Part shown: positions 44,026 through 50,897 of the stretch, in pieces
Position numbering within the stretch: the first letter of the stretch is position 1
Layout of the letters: every line of letters starts with the position of its first letter
Origin: CAMUQR01 sp963516005
GTDB lineage: Bacteria > Patescibacteriota > Saccharimonadia > Saccharimonadales > Saccharimonadaceae
Assembly (NCBI GenBank): GCA_963516005.1
Contig: CAUPYP010000002.1
Location: 185,600 to 249,599, forward strand
DNA length: 64,000 nucleotides
Direction of reading: 5' to 3'
The notes under the pieces: model-generated
Told to the model about the DNA's origin: nothing
Database searches by the model: none
What the model saw: the letters and a program-made list of their open reading frames with translations, nothing else
Made by a program: the position numbers and the translations under genes

Positions 44026-44853
44026 ATGAAACAACAAGTTGAAATTATTATTGCTACTGTTTACAACGATAAAGTATTATTAAATTATGACTCTCATCAT
44101 AAGAATTATCGTTTACCAGTAGCGGAAATGGCTTTTCGATCATCGCCTGAAGAGACGATTGGTAGTTATTTCCAAAAAAACTATAAAATTATACCTGATG
44201 ATATTACAATTATTGATGTCTATGAGTCGGAAACTGATGAACGACTTTATTTAATATATAAAATTGAATTTAATGCTGAGCAATATTCAAGTTTAGTGGC
44301 GCAATTAGGTGCGTCGGCTTGGTTTGATCAGGCGAAACTCAACAGCGGTGTCGGGATTGATGATGTTTCAAAAGTGATTTTACGTCGTTTTGAGCCTAAA
44401 ATATTTAAAATTATCAAACAGCCAGAACCTATTTCCTCGGCTAATAAATATATCTTATACACTGATGGTGGATCGCGTGGCAATCCAGGACACTCTGGGG
44501 TGGGGTATGCGATTTATGATTTATCAGGTTCGGTTATTCAAGAAGGCTGTGAATACATTGGCATCGCAGTCTCTGGCGTAGCTGAATATCAGGCGGTGTT
44601 GCGTGGTCTTGAGGCAGCTTTAAATCTAGGAATTAAAAACCTAGAGGTGCGAGTCGATAATTTGATGATTGCTAAACAGATGAATGGCTTGTATCAGGTG
44701 AAAAATCGTGAGTTATGGCCAATCCATGAACGCATTGTGAAATTAAGTATGCAGTTTGAAAAACTGAAATTTGTGCATATTAAGCGTGAATTTAATCAGA
44801 TCGCCGATCGATTAGTGAATCAAGCATTGGATGACTATTTGACTAATGCTTAA
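44026..44853 (+). CDS. rnhA: RNase HI with an N-terminal Nudix-like domain
   Basis: The 275-residue protein has a C-terminal RNase HI domain (about 138-272) with the catalytic residues in YTDGGSRGNPGHSG (Asp), GVAEYQAVLRGLEAA (Glu), VRVDNLMIAKQMNG (Asp) and FNQIADRLVNQAL (Asp). The first 130 residues resemble a Nudix fold (IIATVYNDKVLLNY, then PVAEMAFRSSPEETIG) but lack the full Nudix box, so that domain is probably not catalytic. RNase HI removes RNA from RNA-DNA hybrids. No ribosome site is seen; the ATG follows the 6S RNA by 15 nt, so it may be read by transcription through it. Confidence 0.85.
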   Translation: MKQQVEIIIATVYNDKVLLNYDSHHKNYRLPVAEMAFRSSPEETIGSYFQKNYKIIPDDITIIDVYESETDERLYLIYKIEFNAEQYSSLVAQLGASAWFDQAKLNSGVGIDDVSKVILRRFEPKIFKIIKQPEPISSANKYILYTDGGSRGNPGHSGVGYAIYDLSGSVIQEGCEYIGIAVSGVAEYQAVLRGLEAALNLGIKNLEVRVDNLMIAKQMNGLYQVKNRELWPIHERIVKLSMQFEKLKFVHIKREFNQIADRLVNQALDDYLTNA

Positions 44854-44867
44854 AATCAGCGTATAAT
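44839..44867 (+). promoter_or_regulatory. rnpB promoter
   Basis: TTGACT (44839-44844), 17-bp spacer, TATAAT (44862-44867). The -35 lies inside the end of the RNase HI gene. Confidence 0.85.
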
Positions 44868-44873
44868 TAGTAG

Positions 44874-45204
44874 AGTTTGTCGGGTAGTTGCTTGCTAGTT
44901 TTAGATTAACAAGAGGAAAGTCCGGACAACACAGAGCACAACAGTTGTTAACGACAACCAGAGGAAACTCTAGGGAAAGTGCCACAGAAACATATACCGC
45001 CCGCGTTTCGTGGGTAAGGCTGAAAAGAGTGAGGTAAGAGCTCACAGTCTGGTCTGGTGACAGATCAGAGGGGTAAACCCTGTTGGTTGCAAAGAAATCC
45101 GTGATGGTTGCTCGCCAAGCGGGTTGAGAACTGCTTGAACCAATTAGTAATGATTGGTCTAGATAGATAGCTACCGATTACAGAATCCGGCTTATAGACA
45201 AACT
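44874..45204 (+). ncRNA. rnpB: RNase P RNA
   Basis: The conserved cores GAGGAAAGTCCGGAC (44914-44928) and ACAGAATCCGGCTTATAGA (45180-45198) are present, with AGTTTGTC (44874-44881) pairing with GACAAACT (45197-45204) to form P1. GGTAAACCC and AGGCTGAAAAGAGTGAGGTAAGAGC blocks fit the bacterial type A fold. About 331 nt. It is the catalytic RNA that trims tRNA 5' ends. A promoter lies 7 nt upstream and a strong terminator downstream. Confidence 0.95.
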
Positions 45205-45218
45205 ATTTTAGAAATCAT

Positions 45219-45251
45219 AAAATACCACCTGAACTATCAGGTGGTATTTTT
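45219..45251. terminator. Bidirectional terminator (rnpB / rplT)
   Basis: AAATACCACCTGA (45220-45232) and TCAGGTGGTATTT (45237-45249) form a 13-bp stem with a 4-nt loop. Confidence 0.9.
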
Positions 45252-45265
45252 ATTAGTGGGCTGAA

Positions 45266-45607
45266 TTATTTCAGAGCTTTGACAACTGCGGTAAATGCTT
45301 GTGGCTCGTTAACAGCAAGATCAGCCAAGATTTTACGGTCAAGTTCGATGCTCGACTCTTTTAATTTCTTGATTAAATCTGAATATTTAACGCCATTTTG
45401 GCGAGCTGCATTGTTAATGCGGGTAATCCACAGACCGCGGAGATCGCGTTTTTTGTTACGACGATCGCGGTAGGCGTATTGTAAAGCTTTGATGACGCCT
45501 TGCTTAGCTAGTCGGAACGAGCTAGTGCGAGCGTGTTGCATGCCTTTGGCAGCTTTTAAGATTTTCTTGTGCTTGCTACGGGCGGTGACTCCAGTTTTAA
45601 CTCTCAT
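45266..45607 (-). CDS. rplT: 50S ribosomal protein L20
   Basis: The 113-residue basic protein has the L20 pattern: AAKGMQHARTSSFRLAKQ, YRDRRNKKRDLRGLWITRIN, and a C-terminal globular half. L20 is an early 50S assembly protein and, in other bacteria, represses this operon. It is the last gene of infC-rpmI-rplT, 2 nt after rpmI. Confidence 0.96.
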   Translation of the reverse strand: MRVKTGVTARSKHKKILKAAKGMQHARTSSFRLAKQGVIKALQYAYRDRRNKKRDLRGLWITRINNAARQNGVKYSDLIKKLKESSIELDRKILADLAVNEPQAFTAVVKALK

Positions 45608-45609
45608 GA

Positions 45610-45804
45610 TTAAACTCCTAGAACTTTCTTAACATTTTTAGCTGGTTTTCCAGTTACGAATGCGTTTGATTTAATTACGCGTTTGCGGCGGCGACTTTTT
45701 TTAGCGAGAAAGTGTCCACCAAATGCTCGTTGTCGAACAATTTTGCCAGTTGGGGTGATTTTAATCCGCTTGGCAGTCCCTTTATGGGTCTTCATTTTTG
45801 GCAT
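45610..45804 (-). CDS. rpmI: 50S ribosomal protein L35
   Basis: The 64-residue product MPKMKTHKGTAKRIKITPTG... with HFLAKKSRRRKR is L35. Its ATG overlaps the infC stop codon by one base (TAATG), indicating coupling. The operon order infC-rpmI-rplT is standard. Confidence 0.96.
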   Translation of the reverse strand: MPKMKTHKGTAKRIKITPTGKIVRQRAFGGHFLAKKSRRRKRVIKSNAFVTGKPAKNVKKVLGV

Positions 45805-46310
45805 TATTTACTCCTTATATTTATACTCAAGTTGCGTCCACTCATTTGAGGCTTTTGGTCAACTATGATTTTATCACCTAGGATCTCTAGAATGCGATCG
45901 ATCATTTCTTGGCCGAGTTCTTTGTGAGCCATTTCACGACCCCGAAAAACAACGGTTAATCTGATTTTATGACCTTTTTCAAGAAATTCAGTCACTTTTT
46001 TGAGTTTGATGCGCAGATCGTTGTCGCTAATCTTTAAGCCAAAGCGCATTTGTTTGAGTTCACTGGCTTTAGCATTTTTGCGATTTTTCTGCTGTTTTTT
46101 CATCTTCTGGTATTGATATTTACCCCAATCAATAATTTTGGCGACCGGTGGGTCAGCGTTAGGGGAGATTTCGACCAGATCAACTTTAGCTTTTTTTGCT
46201 AAGTCGAGGGCTTCTTTTAAGTCAAGAACGCCTAGCTGTTCGCCATCAATACCTATAACTCGCAGTTGCTTGGATTTAATTTCTTGATTAATCCGAGTTT
46301 GGTTACTTAT
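45804..46310 (-). CDS. infC: Translation initiation factor IF-3 with AUA start
   Basis: ATG-starting frames give only the C-terminal domain (from 46103), but the same frame is open upstream and encodes a full N-terminal domain, including QTRINQEI, VIGIDGEQLGVLDL and VDLVEISPNADPPVAKIIDWGKY. The conserved region begins at ATA (46310-46308), 7 nt after AGAGGA, with no ATG, GTG or TTG in frame, so AUA is the most likely start codon (168 residues). IF-3 of E. coli starts at AUU and uses this to limit its own synthesis. The protein proofreads initiator tRNA and start codon on the 30S subunit. Confidence 0.9.
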   Translation of the reverse strand: MSNQTRINQEIKSKQLRVIGIDGEQLGVLDLKEALDLAKKAKVDLVEISPNADPPVAKIIDWGKYQYQKMKKQQKNRKNAKASELKQMRFGLKISDNDLRIKLKKVTEFLEKGHKIRLTVVFRGREMAHKELGQEMIDRILEILGDKIIVDQKPQMSGRNLSINIRSK

Positions 46311-46416
46311 AGGATTTTCCTCTCTTGAATTTTATTACTTGAGCACTTAACTCGGGTAATATTTTACCAGATATTAACTAAATATACAAGAGAAAAACCA
46401 GAGAATTGATTTTGAA

Positions 46417-47928
46417 TTAATTGAGATTGCTACGATATTGTAGAGCTTCAGCTAAATGTTTGAGATTGATATGCTCCGCGCCATCAATATCGGCAATGGT
46501 GCGAGCGACTTTAATAATACGAAAATAGCTACGAGCACTGAGATTCATTTGACTAGCAGCTTTGTCTAAAAATTGTTTTAAATCGTCAGATAGGTGGATG
46601 GTTTTAGTGATCTGTTTACTTGATAAATTACTGTTGTAAAAACTACATGAACGATATCGCCTCTGTTGAGCGAGACGTGCTTGCTGAATTTGGGCTTGGG
46701 CAGTTTGGTGAGCGCTGGTAGTGTTGTGATTTTTACCTATCAGGTGTTGATGTGGTGTTGGTGTGACATTAATCACTAAATCAATTCGATCAAGCATTGG
46801 TCCTGATAGCTTTTTCTGGTAATTATGAATTTGAGTGCTAGTACAGGTGCATTCGTGCGATGGATCGCCATAATAACCGCAAGGGCAAGGGTTCATGGTA
46901 GCGACTAACATAAAATCGGCTGGAAAATGGGTTTTACCATTGACTCGATTAATCCAAATTTCTTTATCTTCAATCGGTTGACGTAAAGCTTCAATGATGG
47001 AACGTGGGTATTCTGGCAATTCATCCAAAAATAAGACACCAAGATGCGCTAAACTAATTTCACCAGGCTGGGGATTGCGCCCACCACCGATAATTGAAAT
47101 TTTACTAGCAGTATGATGAGGTGAACGAAAAGGTCGGGTGTTGATAATTTCCTCATCGGATTCGCCCGATAGGTTATGTAGTTTAGTGACGGTGAGTTTT
47201 TCTTCATCGCTAAGCGGTGGTAATAGACTAGTGATAGTTTTGGCTAACATAGTTTTACCGGCTCCGGGCGGGCCGTTTAGCAAAATATTATGTCGACCGG
47301 CTGTCGCGATGATTAGGGCACGTTTAGCTTGCTCTTGGCCATAGATATCATCAAGTGTGGTTTGATTTTCGGTGTTTATTAGTGTGGCGGGAGCGGGGAT
47401 GTGAGCAGAAAGCGGTTGAATTTTCTTTAAATGTAAGAATAATTGTCGTAGATTATCAACTCCGAATAAATTAATACCTGTAATCAATTCGGCTTGTTTG
47501 AGATTAGACGCGGGGAGAAATAAATTCTTGATACCGGCGGCCTTGGCGGTTTCGGCAATATTAATGATACCACGGACTGGTCGTAGGCTACCATCGAGAG
47601 CTAGCTCGCCAACAAAAATACTATCAGCAATTTCAGTTTGCGTGAGTTGTTTGGAGGCGGTTAAAATTGAGATCGCAATTGGTAAGTCAAAGTAGGTGCC
47701 GTCTTTCGGTAATTCGGCTGGAGCGAGGTTGACGATGATCTTGTGTTTGGGAAAATCAAGATTTGAATTAGTGATGGCGCGACGAACTCGCTCTTTAGCT
47801 TCATCAATCGCTTTATTACCCATACCAACGATTTGCAAACTAGGTAATCCTTTGGCGATATCGGTCTCGACATCAATGATGCAACCCTCAAACCCGATTG
47901 GTGCAACTGATTGAACTTTGCTAACCAT
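46417..47928 (-). CDS. comM: YifB/ComM-family AAA+ ATPase
   Basis: The 503-residue protein has an N-terminal Lon-like domain (about 1-165), the Mg-chelatase AAA+ domain with Walker A GPPGAGKTMLAKT (about 220) and Walker B LGVLFLDELPEY, the cysteine cluster NPCPCGYYGDPSHECTC (about 347), and the C-terminal Mg-chelatase domain. In Vibrio, ComM is a branch-migration helicase for integrating DNA in transformation. With the T4P locus this is consistent with DNA uptake, but the family is also broadly conserved. It is transcribed divergently from tmRNA. Confidence 0.93.
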   Translation of the reverse strand: MVSKVQSVAPIGFEGCIIDVETDIAKGLPSLQIVGMGNKAIDEAKERVRRAITNSNLDFPKHKIIVNLAPAELPKDGTYFDLPIAISILTASKQLTQTEIADSIFVGELALDGSLRPVRGIINIAETAKAAGIKNLFLPASNLKQAELITGINLFGVDNLRQLFLHLKKIQPLSAHIPAPATLINTENQTTLDDIYGQEQAKRALIIATAGRHNILLNGPPGAGKTMLAKTITSLLPPLSDEEKLTVTKLHNLSGESDEEIINTRPFRSPHHTASKISIIGGGRNPQPGEISLAHLGVLFLDELPEYPRSIIEALRQPIEDKEIWINRVNGKTHFPADFMLVATMNPCPCGYYGDPSHECTCTSTQIHNYQKKLSGPMLDRIDLVINVTPTPHQHLIGKNHNTTSAHQTAQAQIQQARLAQQRRYRSCSFYNSNLSSKQITKTIHLSDDLKQFLDKAASQMNLSARSYFRIIKVARTIADIDGAEHINLKHLAEALQYRSNLN

Positions 47929-47953
47929 AATTAGTATTATTTAAGCATACAAC

Positions 47954-47982
47954 TTGGAAAAACTCAATCAGATTGGTATAAT
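47954..47982 (+). promoter_or_regulatory. tmRNA promoter
   Basis: TTGGAA (47954-47959), 17-bp spacer, TATAAT (47977-47982), giving a start about 10 nt before the mature 5' end. Confidence 0.75.
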
Positions 47983-47998
47983 GTTTAGTTACAAAGTT

Positions 47999-48396
47999 GG
48001 GGCTGAATAGCTTAGACGATTGAAACTTAACACTAACTAGCAAGTCGCTTCAATGAGCGTATCATTTAATAAATGCAACTAAAGCAAAAACAGCATTTGC
48101 TAAACTAGCGAGCGTTTTCGCTCCTAAAATGGCATTTGCGCCAATCGCTGCTTAATTATTAGCGATCATCACATTAACTCAGCAGTTGGGGTTGATTGTG
48201 GTGTCATATTTTAAACTGCTTACTAAGTTTAGTCATCGCAAAGCTAACTTAGGACAATTTTTGCGGTTGACTTGATGATTTGTTTTGTTATTTTTGATAT
48301 GATTATCAGTCAATTATTTTTTGAAAAATAACTAAGCTTGTAGATGGTTAGTTTTAATTCAACCGGACCCGGGGGCAGTACCCGGCAGCTCCACCA
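47999..48396 (+). ncRNA. ssrA: tmRNA with divergent elbow and long tag
   Basis: The ends GGGGCTG (47999-48005) and CAGCTCC-A-CCA (48386-48396) form the tRNA-like acceptor. The tag frame runs from GCA 48075 to GCT 48152 with stop TAA 48153-48155: 26 residues starting ATKAKTAFAK and ending APIAA, in place of the common 8-11 residue tag ending LAA. The T arm is CCGGG-GGCAGTA-CCCGG without the TTCRA loop, and the D-loop region TTAGACGATTG lacks the common TTCGACG. One-piece order is kept. tmRNA rescues stalled ribosomes and tags the nascent protein for proteolysis. Confidence 0.93.
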
Positions 48397-48427
48397 ATAA
48401 TTTAAGATTGAAATTATTAATTTAAAA

Positions 48428-48462
48428 AAACACCCGAAAATTTAAGCAATGGGCGATTTTTT
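48428..48462 (+). terminator. Possible tmRNA terminator
   Basis: Imperfect stem AACACCC/GGGCGATT followed by T6. Weak pairing. Confidence 0.4.
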
Positions 48463-48487
48463 ATTGGCTAAAAACTAGCATAAAAAA

Positions 48488-48523
48488 CATAAAACGACCG
48501 TCTGCGAGTTCGGTCGTTTTATG
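48488..48523. terminator. Strong hairpin, probable bidirectional terminator
   Basis: CATAAAACGACCG (48488-48500) and CGGTCGTTTTATG (48511-48523) form a 13-bp stem with a 10-nt loop; the T-run is only four long. Confidence 0.6.
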
Positions 48524-48654
48524 CGAGTTATAGGATTGCTGTTTGTTTTTTGTTTAGCTCCCTGCACAATATTTTTGTTCAAGAGCTACCTCTATAATAG
48601 CGAATTAAAACGCATATGTCAACAACTTTGCAAAAGATTTTTTGGCAATTTTTA

Positions 48655-48684
48655 AAGCTTTTCCACAGTTTTGTGGAAAAGCTT
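48655..48684. repeat. Inverted repeat with two DnaA-box-like 9-mers
   Basis: AAGCTTTTCCACA (48655-48667), spacer GTTT, TGTGGAAAAGCTT (48672-48684). Each arm contains TTTTCCACA, one base from the DnaA box TTATCCACA. No other clustered boxes were found, so an origin is not claimed. Confidence 0.55.
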
Positions 48685-49655
48685 ATGGCTAATAGAGAAG
48701 GGCGAAAAATTGAGCTAGATTTTTAATCATGCTTGATGTCAAAAAAACTGCAAAAATACCAAAAACAATATTGAAAATAATACTCAAATTAACGTCAGCT
48801 TTTGTGATGATTTGACATAATTGGAACTAGTATGCATATTGACAGGCGAGTGAATGAGTTAAGCTGGCTTGCTAATAATGACGCGTTAGCTGGGCACGGA
48901 GTGAAATAAAAGATAGTCAAATTCATTGTGATGAATGTTGTTTTTTTAAAAAAAACAATTCATGCTAAAATTATACCCAACTTGCAAAAAATAATATTTT
49001 TTAAAAAAATAGAATAATGATGATGCAATAAAGACATGAGAACTGCAAAAACGGTATCAAATTTGTTAATAGCGAATACATACATTATGGTAGTTAGCAC
49101 GTGCGATGTATTAAAATCTATGGTGCCATAAAGAAAGATCTTTCTGACGATACTGGGCGTAACGTGTATATGATACCAATCATGATAATTAAAATACATG
49201 TCGAAATGTCTAGCACTAGTTTTGAATGTTTGAAAAAAACTAACAAGTTGGTATGACACTGACTGTTATTGCGTTTATTACGTAAGCAAAAAATACTTAC
49301 ATTGATAACCTTTCAAATCTTAATTTGCCAGACCTATACTTACCAAATACCAAACAATTAACTTCTAAGGTTTTTTTTAAAAAAACTATGCTTTATAAAA
49401 TCGCACTATGGTTGATAATACGATGAATTTGAGGCTAAGAATGAAAAGGACGAACTGCACGATAATTAAGTCAAAAACCATTCGTTGTATAAAAGTATCT
49501 TCTAATTTATTGTAATATTTACAACTCTAAAATTTAGCCAATCTATATTTTTATAATCTGTTATTATAAGTGTTGTAAAAAATAAATGCAATAAAAACAA
49601 TATAAAATAGCAAAAAGTAGTTGACATTTTTAAATGCTTGTGCTAATATGTGTGT

Positions 49656-50031
49656 AAGCTTTTAGCAAACACAAAAACTAGTTTTACAACATAAAAGCCA
49701 AAAATTATTTACACATTAGTTCATTAGAAATAGAAATATCTAGCCACACCAAAAGAATCTTCAATGGAAAGATCAGTTACCATTCCTCTGAATTGTAGCT
49801 GATGCTCCATTCAAGATCGCTTGAGTGTTGAGCGCGCGGCGACTAGCCTAGTCTCCTTTTAAAAATAAAAAAACAGGCTAGCGACGTAAGGATGTGTCTC
49901 ATAGAATCTCGCTCGATGACTCTGTGAGGCGGTCAAACGCTCAGAGAGTCATAGGAATTACAAACCCCCGACACTTTATTTAATTTATTAGTTGGATGCG
50001 GTTGTATCCAATGACCTCTGGGCTCTTTTTT
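49656..50031 (+). ncRNA. Unidentified structured RNA of about 375 nt
   Basis: A good promoter, TTGACA (49621-49626), 17 bp, TAATAT (49644-49649), starts transcription near 49656. Six consecutive local helices follow: 49658-49664/49692-49698 (7 bp), 49772-49780/49795-49803 (9 bp, one G-T), 49804-49807 plus 49809-49815 / 49820-49826 plus 49830-49833, 49843-49849/49875-49881 (7 bp), 49916-49923/49945-49952 (8 bp plus inner pairs), and 49992-49997/50006-50011. A T7 run ends the unit at 50025-50031. No open frame of note. The RNA has none of the core motifs of tmRNA, RNase P, 6S or SRP RNA, and I do not recognise it. Confidence 0.62.
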
Positions 50032-50072
50032 TATTTTAATTAAGCATATCGATTATGTAGTATAATAATCTT

Positions 50073-50456
50073 ATGTTTAAAACTAAAAAGCAACAATCGA
50101 TCGGTATTGTTTTGAGTGGGATAGGGGCATTTATTTTGCTTGTTAGTTTAATGAATGCTTTTTCTCCTGATCAATTTGTGCCGATTGGGGCGCTGACAAT
50201 TTTTTTGTTAATTTATGTAGTTTGTTTTGCATTATCTTTTGTGGTTTATAGTTTGTTTGCAGGATTGTTCAGTATGCTAATCACGAAACGCCTTGTAACG
50301 AGTGGTAGTTATCGGGTTTATTTCTACTTGGCAATTATTAGCATGGCACCAGTGGTGATGCTGGCGATTCAATCAATTCGTGATATTACGGTAGCGGAAA
50401 TTAGTTTAATTATGTTGTTTTGTGTTTTAATTTGTTTCTATATAAGTCGACGTTGA
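50073..50456 (+). CDS. Small four-span membrane protein
   Basis: The 127-residue product has hydrophobic helices at about 10-30, 38-66, 80-100 and 104-124. No recognisable motif. TATAAT (50061-50066) lies 6 nt before the ATG, so it is probably leaderless. It is the first of three same-strand genes leading to the TraG-like ATPase and may belong to that system by position. Confidence 0.75.
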   Translation: MFKTKKQQSIGIVLSGIGAFILLVSLMNAFSPDQFVPIGALTIFLLIYVVCFALSFVVYSLFAGLFSMLITKRLVTSGSYRVYFYLAIISMAPVVMLAIQSIRDITVAEISLIMLFCVLICFYISRR

Positions 50457-50474
50457 TATGTTATAATAATGGTT

Positions 50475-50879
50475 ATGGATTCTTTCAATTTAAACAAACA
50501 AGAACAAATGCCGAATCTACCGAATCCGTATGAGGTGGGGGATTTGCCGATGACTGGAGTTGAGCGTCCGTTAATAGTGCCAGATCGAGGCTATGAGCTT
50601 GCATCACAACAAGATATTGATAATGCAAATCAGACACTAGCTGTGCAAAATCTACAGCCAGCGCCTTCTTCAGTCCCAGCCAGTACGGTGATTCGTCAGC
50701 CAATTATGGCGACTGAACGCTTTAAACGGCTGGAAGTGTCGGATGGTGATGTAATTGAATCGGCTTGGGTGTCGAATGTCAAAAAAACTCTAGAGATGAC
50801 CAAAAATCAACCGAGCCGTCGTGATGATGAAATCAAAGAAATCCGTAAAATTTACCAGGAGAAGCGGAAAGTTGCATAG
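50475..50879 (+). CDS. Small soluble protein upstream of the TraG-like ATPase
   Basis: TATAAT (50462-50467) is 7 nt before ATG 50475; the ATG at 50469 overlaps the promoter region. The 134-residue product is Pro/Gln-rich and probably disordered in its first 80 residues (LPNPYEVGDLPMTGVERP), then forms a charged helical tail (RRDDEIKEIRKIYQEKRK). No membrane helix. It ends 18 nt before the ATPase start and may be a cytoplasmic partner of it; the evidence is only position. Confidence 0.7.
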   Translation: MDSFNLNKQEQMPNLPNPYEVGDLPMTGVERPLIVPDRGYELASQQDIDNANQTLAVQNLQPAPSSVPASTVIRQPIMATERFKRLEVSDGDVIESAWVSNVKKTLEMTKNQPSRRDDEIKEIRKIYQEKRKVA

Positions 50880-50897
50880 GTAAGATAAGAGGGGCGG

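Larger units (their letters stand above)
48397..49620. other. AT-rich intergenic region with palindromes
   Basis: About 1.2 kb without a convincing gene. It holds a 13-bp hairpin at 48488-48523, a TATAAT at 48592-48597, TAGCTC/GAGCTA arms (48555-48588), a 13-bp inverted repeat at 48655-48684, and three T-run/A-run palindromes near 48951, 48996 and 49372. A 99-codon minus-strand frame (48960-49259) lacks support. It may carry regulatory or replication-related sites; that cannot be decided from sequence. Confidence 0.5.

Noticed and set aside
48072..48110. Alternative tmRNA tag frame starting ATGCAACTA
   Set aside because: It gives a short peptide ending LLN before TAG, whereas the GCA frame ends in Ala-Ala-stop like known tags.
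48960..49259. 99-codon minus-strand frame
   Set aside because: No promoter or ribosome site, composition like random AT-rich DNA, and it spans the T-run/A-run palindromes.
48397..50072. Replication origin
   Set aside because: Only one pair of imperfect DnaA boxes, no dnaA or dnaN nearby, and no clear strand switch in gene direction.
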